A stretch of DNA of 64,000 nt from the NCBI RefSeq assembly GCF_000204055.1, contig NW_006768831.1:264720-328719 (forward strand), read 5' to 3'. Shown in pieces: positions 60,851-64,000 of this stretch; positions within the stretch are counted from its first letter, which is position 1; the number at the start of each line of letters is the position of its first letter. The translations under genes were made by a program, and so were the position numbers. The notes beneath the pieces are model-generated. The model had not been told where the DNA came from, ran no database searches, and was given only the letters and a program-made list of their open reading frames with translations. The DNA is from Melampsora larici-populina 98AG31 (lineage: Eukaryota; Basidiomycota; Pucciniomycetes; Pucciniales; Melampsoraceae).

Positions 60851-63800
60851 ATGGAGGAAGATATCATTAATCCATTTGATTTACATGCTATCAACAAAGC
60901 ATTAGTTTGGTAAGTCTCTTTCCTTTCCTTTGTTATCCTTTCAAACCATATCATAGCTAATCAAACTACTTGAATCTGAATATTTAGTCTAGAATTGCAA
61001 CGAGAATGGAAAGCTATCTCAACAATCGATCAAGTTCATCAACTCGGTAATCCATTTGGACCTCATCGTTCTTTACCAATATCTCATCCTTCATCCACAC
61101 CACCACGAAGATCTCTATTCACTCTATTATCTCGTAGCTCTCAATCGAGTTTTCAAAGTACTCTCAGACGAAAGAAACTCGATCGTTCAAGCTCAGTCAA
61201 CAGCGAAAATAACTCTGAGATATTTGAATCACGTAATGAGAATCAGATTCCAATGCTATCTTTCCTTTTCCAAAAATTAGGATATCACTTTCCAGGTCTC
61301 AGTACGGCTTCATGTAAGTTAAATCATAATAGATAATGCTAAATGAAGTTAATATTGAAGAAAACTTTTGATTATTTAGCCGAATGCTGGGACAACATTC
61401 AATACTTTTTTCATGACTTTAACTCTCGAAACTTCTCCACAAGTCAAGAAAGACAAGAGCTAACGAAGAGAGCTATCATCTCGATGGGTTATACTCGTAT
61501 CTTATCCACTTATATTGGTTCGATTGTTTGTTTCATGGATCAGTTTCCAGAACCAGCTAGACCTGATCATCAATTGATGAAATTGGTCGATGAACTTTAT
61601 GCTCGTCTACCTTTGAATGATGCCTCAATCCGTGCAGTTTATGAAGAAAAACACGTAGGTTTGAATTCTACCTAGTCTATCTTTTTATATGTTTCTGATG
61701 CATTTGTTGAATTTTAGGATACTTTTCTGGTTCACCTTCCAACTACATCAGTGTCTTATGGACCAATACCAAGCTCAGAACTAATCCGATTCCTACGACA
61801 AGTTGGTCATTTCGCCTCAATTCTCCTTCATTGAAACACTTGTTGTGTGTGTGTGTTCTACACTCTCACTTTGGAATGGCTAATCATTGATAAAGTGACA
61901 TTTAGAGCTATGCAAAAGATTTAAACATCACTCAGCTCAACTTTATAGATCAGAGTTTAGAGGAAAACATTTCGGATCCAAACCTAACAAGCTTCTTGGA
62001 AACTTATCGGCTCCCATCTCTCAGTGACGAAGCCAGCGCTCTGATCAATAGACATCAAAATGAAGCCCAAGAAGAATGGGTCCGTGCCGGTCAACTTATC
62101 ACTCAGGCCAAGCAGGGTTATCGAGATTTTATTCATCGTTTAATCTATGAAGGTAAGTCAGACGACATATCTTTCTACTTAAACTGTCAACATTGAATAC
62201 TTAGACCTTAAACTTGCGATTGTTTGAATGGACAGACGGCGAACTGGATCGTACTTTCGAAATGGTGGCTCAATATGATTCCCTCGCAGCTCTCACCAAA
62301 GAGCAGAAACTATACAGAAATGCCGAATTTTGGGCTTCGCTTTGGCTCGCATCAGAACTACAGTGAGTCAGTAAGCGTATGCGACGTGTGAAGAGAGGTC
62401 ATTTGAGGTTGAAATACTTGAGCTCTTAAGCGTATGAAACGTGTGAAGAGATTCTATATCTTGAAGGCCATTTGAGGTTGAAGTACTTGAGTTCTGAAGA
62501 CTGATCACGTTTCCGGCCAAACCAATTTTCTCAAATCATCCAAATCAGCTTTATCTATGTAACAGGACCCGCAGCTGAAGAAATCCGCGCACTGGTGATC
62601 AAGCTTGATAGTTTGATGCCATATGAGCTTATAAAGTAAACAAAACTTTTTCTGATGATTTTGAATATATATCACGTTGGTTTGCTGATGGAACTACATG
62701 ATTTGCATATGAATCTTATCTAGACAAGGACTCAAGATTGTAAATCCTGTACTTGCTATCAAGAGTGTGGTGACCCTGCTTCTAGGACAACCATGTAAGC
62801 TTACATCATCCGGATTCCGTCCGTTGAATTTTTAGATTGGTGTTGAATGTATTATATGATGGGTAGTCGGAGGGTTAAGTTTATTCCAACGAATGGTACA
62901 AATCGTGTTGAAGAATCAGATTAGTACTTTTGATAAACAGATTGAGGTAATTCTTGAAGAGGAAGAAGAAAAAGAAACCGTCTTGGCTGCATTCGAAGCC
63001 TTAAAAGATTATGTTTACATCTCGGGTCGGGAGAAACGGGGTGTGTGGGATGAATTGGGTGAGATGTGAATTCTATTGATCATAAACTCGTTTAACAAGT
63101 TGGTCAAACTGAACTTACGTTGTGAAATCTAGAAACGAAGAATGAAGATATTGTGATGAGTATCTTGTCACGAGCCGATGACCGATTAACAGTTTCACAA
63201 CTTGAAACAATAAGTTCAGGACGAGAAAATTACTACAAAGATCTCGATACAGTTGGATCAAGGATATTCCGTAAATGCAGTCAAATCTTGCGGTGAGTGT
63301 CTTATTTGTCTATGCATATTCGTCTGCCTTGTAGCTCAGCTTCTATTCTCTGGCTGACTAGAGAGGAGCTTGATCATTAGTTCATTAACCTTGAAGCGTG
63401 ATCGAGAACACATCATTGAGATGGTATTGGAGCCGAACAACTATATAATCCGGACTATCAAGATCTTTTTAGATATTTACTATCCTACAATCTATCGAGT
63501 TGCAGCAGTCACTGATCTTTCTCGGCGATTCTCGGATACGGAAGCGTTTATCAAAGATTTGATTGAATTGTTGAAACGGGGCTCAGTTCGGGTAGCTGAT
63601 ATGATTGATCTCTTGGATAAACATAAAGAATCATATTGGCGATTTATTCATGAGGTAAGTCATTGTCCATCTTGCCTTCGATATAACACTCGATAAGAGG
63701 CTGATGTGTTGAGATTGGTGTGTTTAGATCGTTGGGCATGATGATTTGTGTAAATCATTAAAGGAATGGTTTCAGAAAATCTTAAATTTGATCAAAGAAG

Positions 63801-64000
63801 GCAACCGATCACCAAACTTTGATTTCAATCATCTAGAATCAAATGAGCCACCGAAACTAAAAAGTTTGTTGACTGAAATCATTGAAAGTTCATCTACAAG
63901 TAGGGAAGAGATTTTGAAAGAAGCACGTTCGATTGCTGAGTATGATCGATGTGTAAAAGCGATTGGAGAATTACAATCGAGAATCGATATTTTAGGATCA
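60851..64000 (+). CDS. PX-associated (PXB) / DUF3818 family protein, 5' part, at least 730 aa
   Basis: Second member of the family of the gene at 2601, cut at the window end. Exons: 60851-60909, 60988-61313, 61380-61654, 61718-61801, 61906-62152, 62236-62362, 62549-62635, 62724-62794, 62867-63058, 63133-63292, 63366-63654, 63728-64000; all phases agree. PXB: residues 1-25 (INPFDLHAINKALVCLELQR), a basic disordered loop, then SECWDNIQYFFHDF and SQERQELTKRAIISMGYTRI (about 130-170). DUF3818: about 380 onward (SLMPYELIKQGLKIVNP, then LLLGQPFGGLSLFQRMVQIV, then FDKQIEVILEEEEEKETV). Between the two I see no PX fold (no beta-rich RRYSEF-like stretch), unlike the gene at 2601. Intron 6 (62363-62548) is enlarged by a tandem duplication. 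It may bind membranes through DUF3818 alone. The C-terminus is outside the window. Confidence 0.82.
62372..62495. repeat. Tandem duplication inside an intron
   Basis: Unit 1 (62372-62426) and unit 2 (62427-62495) share TAAGCGTATG, ACGTGTGAAGAGA, CATTTGAGGTTGAA and TACTTGAG. Unit 2 has about 14 bp inserted. It lies wholly in the intron between 62362 and 62549, making it the longest intron of that gene. Confidence 0.8.

Overview
The window looks like nuclear DNA of a rust fungus (Pucciniales, Basidiomycota) or a close relative. Genes are split by many short introns (about 37-190 nt, GT...AG, often GTAAGT/GTGAGT at the 5' end). Proteins are fungal in type: chitin synthase, CAP10/GT90 glycosyltransferase, and PX-associated/DUF3818 proteins. 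The long AT-rich intergenic DNA is full of hAT, Tc1/mariner-like and Ty3 relics and small inverted-repeat elements. The rust placement is inference from gene structure and family recall. No tRNA, rRNA, CRISPR or bacterial operon structure was seen.

Layout. 1-8.4 kb: a short foldback, an unrecognised two-exon gene (371-1559), and a large PXB-PX-DUF3818 protein gene (2601-8389, about 1768 aa). 8.4-25.2 kb: gene-poor repeat DNA holding a 904-bp TA-flanked inverted-repeat element (10058-10961), a decayed ORF cluster (14700-15745), a 1.4-kb element with ACCACCAGGTCACT ends, a decayed DDE_3 transposase (about 20020-20960, minus), a 945-bp non-autonomous hAT with an 8-bp target duplication and a GC-rich core (22439-23383), and a 262-bp TA-flanked MITE (23421-23682). 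25.2-34.2 kb: two convergent cell-surface glycan genes, a 30-exon chitin synthase (25187-30332, +) and a GT90 glycosyltransferase (31645-34199, -). 34.2-37.9 kb: no supported gene. 37.9-40.1 kb: a seven-exon caprin-like RGG protein. 40.1-55.8 kb: TE-rich, with an hAT transposase pseudogene (42417-44345, -), one unrecognised single-exon gene (45423-46418, -), a 478-bp foldback (47396-47873), a Ty3/gypsy reverse transcriptase relic (49863-50520, -), a duplicated repeat block, and several compact foldback MITEs. 55.8-59.8 kb: a 17-exon Tudor-SN (SND1) gene. 60.9-64.0 kb: the 5' part of a second PXB/DUF3818 gene, cut by the window edge.

Exon boundaries were worked out by hand from open frames, splice consensus and conserved protein motifs. 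In the chitin synthase, GT90, caprin-like and Tudor-SN models every junction keeps phase and the total length is divisible by three. The two DUF3818 genes may act in lipid handling at membranes, chitin synthase and GT90 in cell wall or secreted glycans, and caprin-like and Tudor-SN in mRNA control. No physical operon or obvious single pathway joins them. The most noteworthy observations are the microexon-rich chitin synthase, the two DUF3818 paralogues at the window edges (one apparently without a PX domain), and the dense set of foldback elements.
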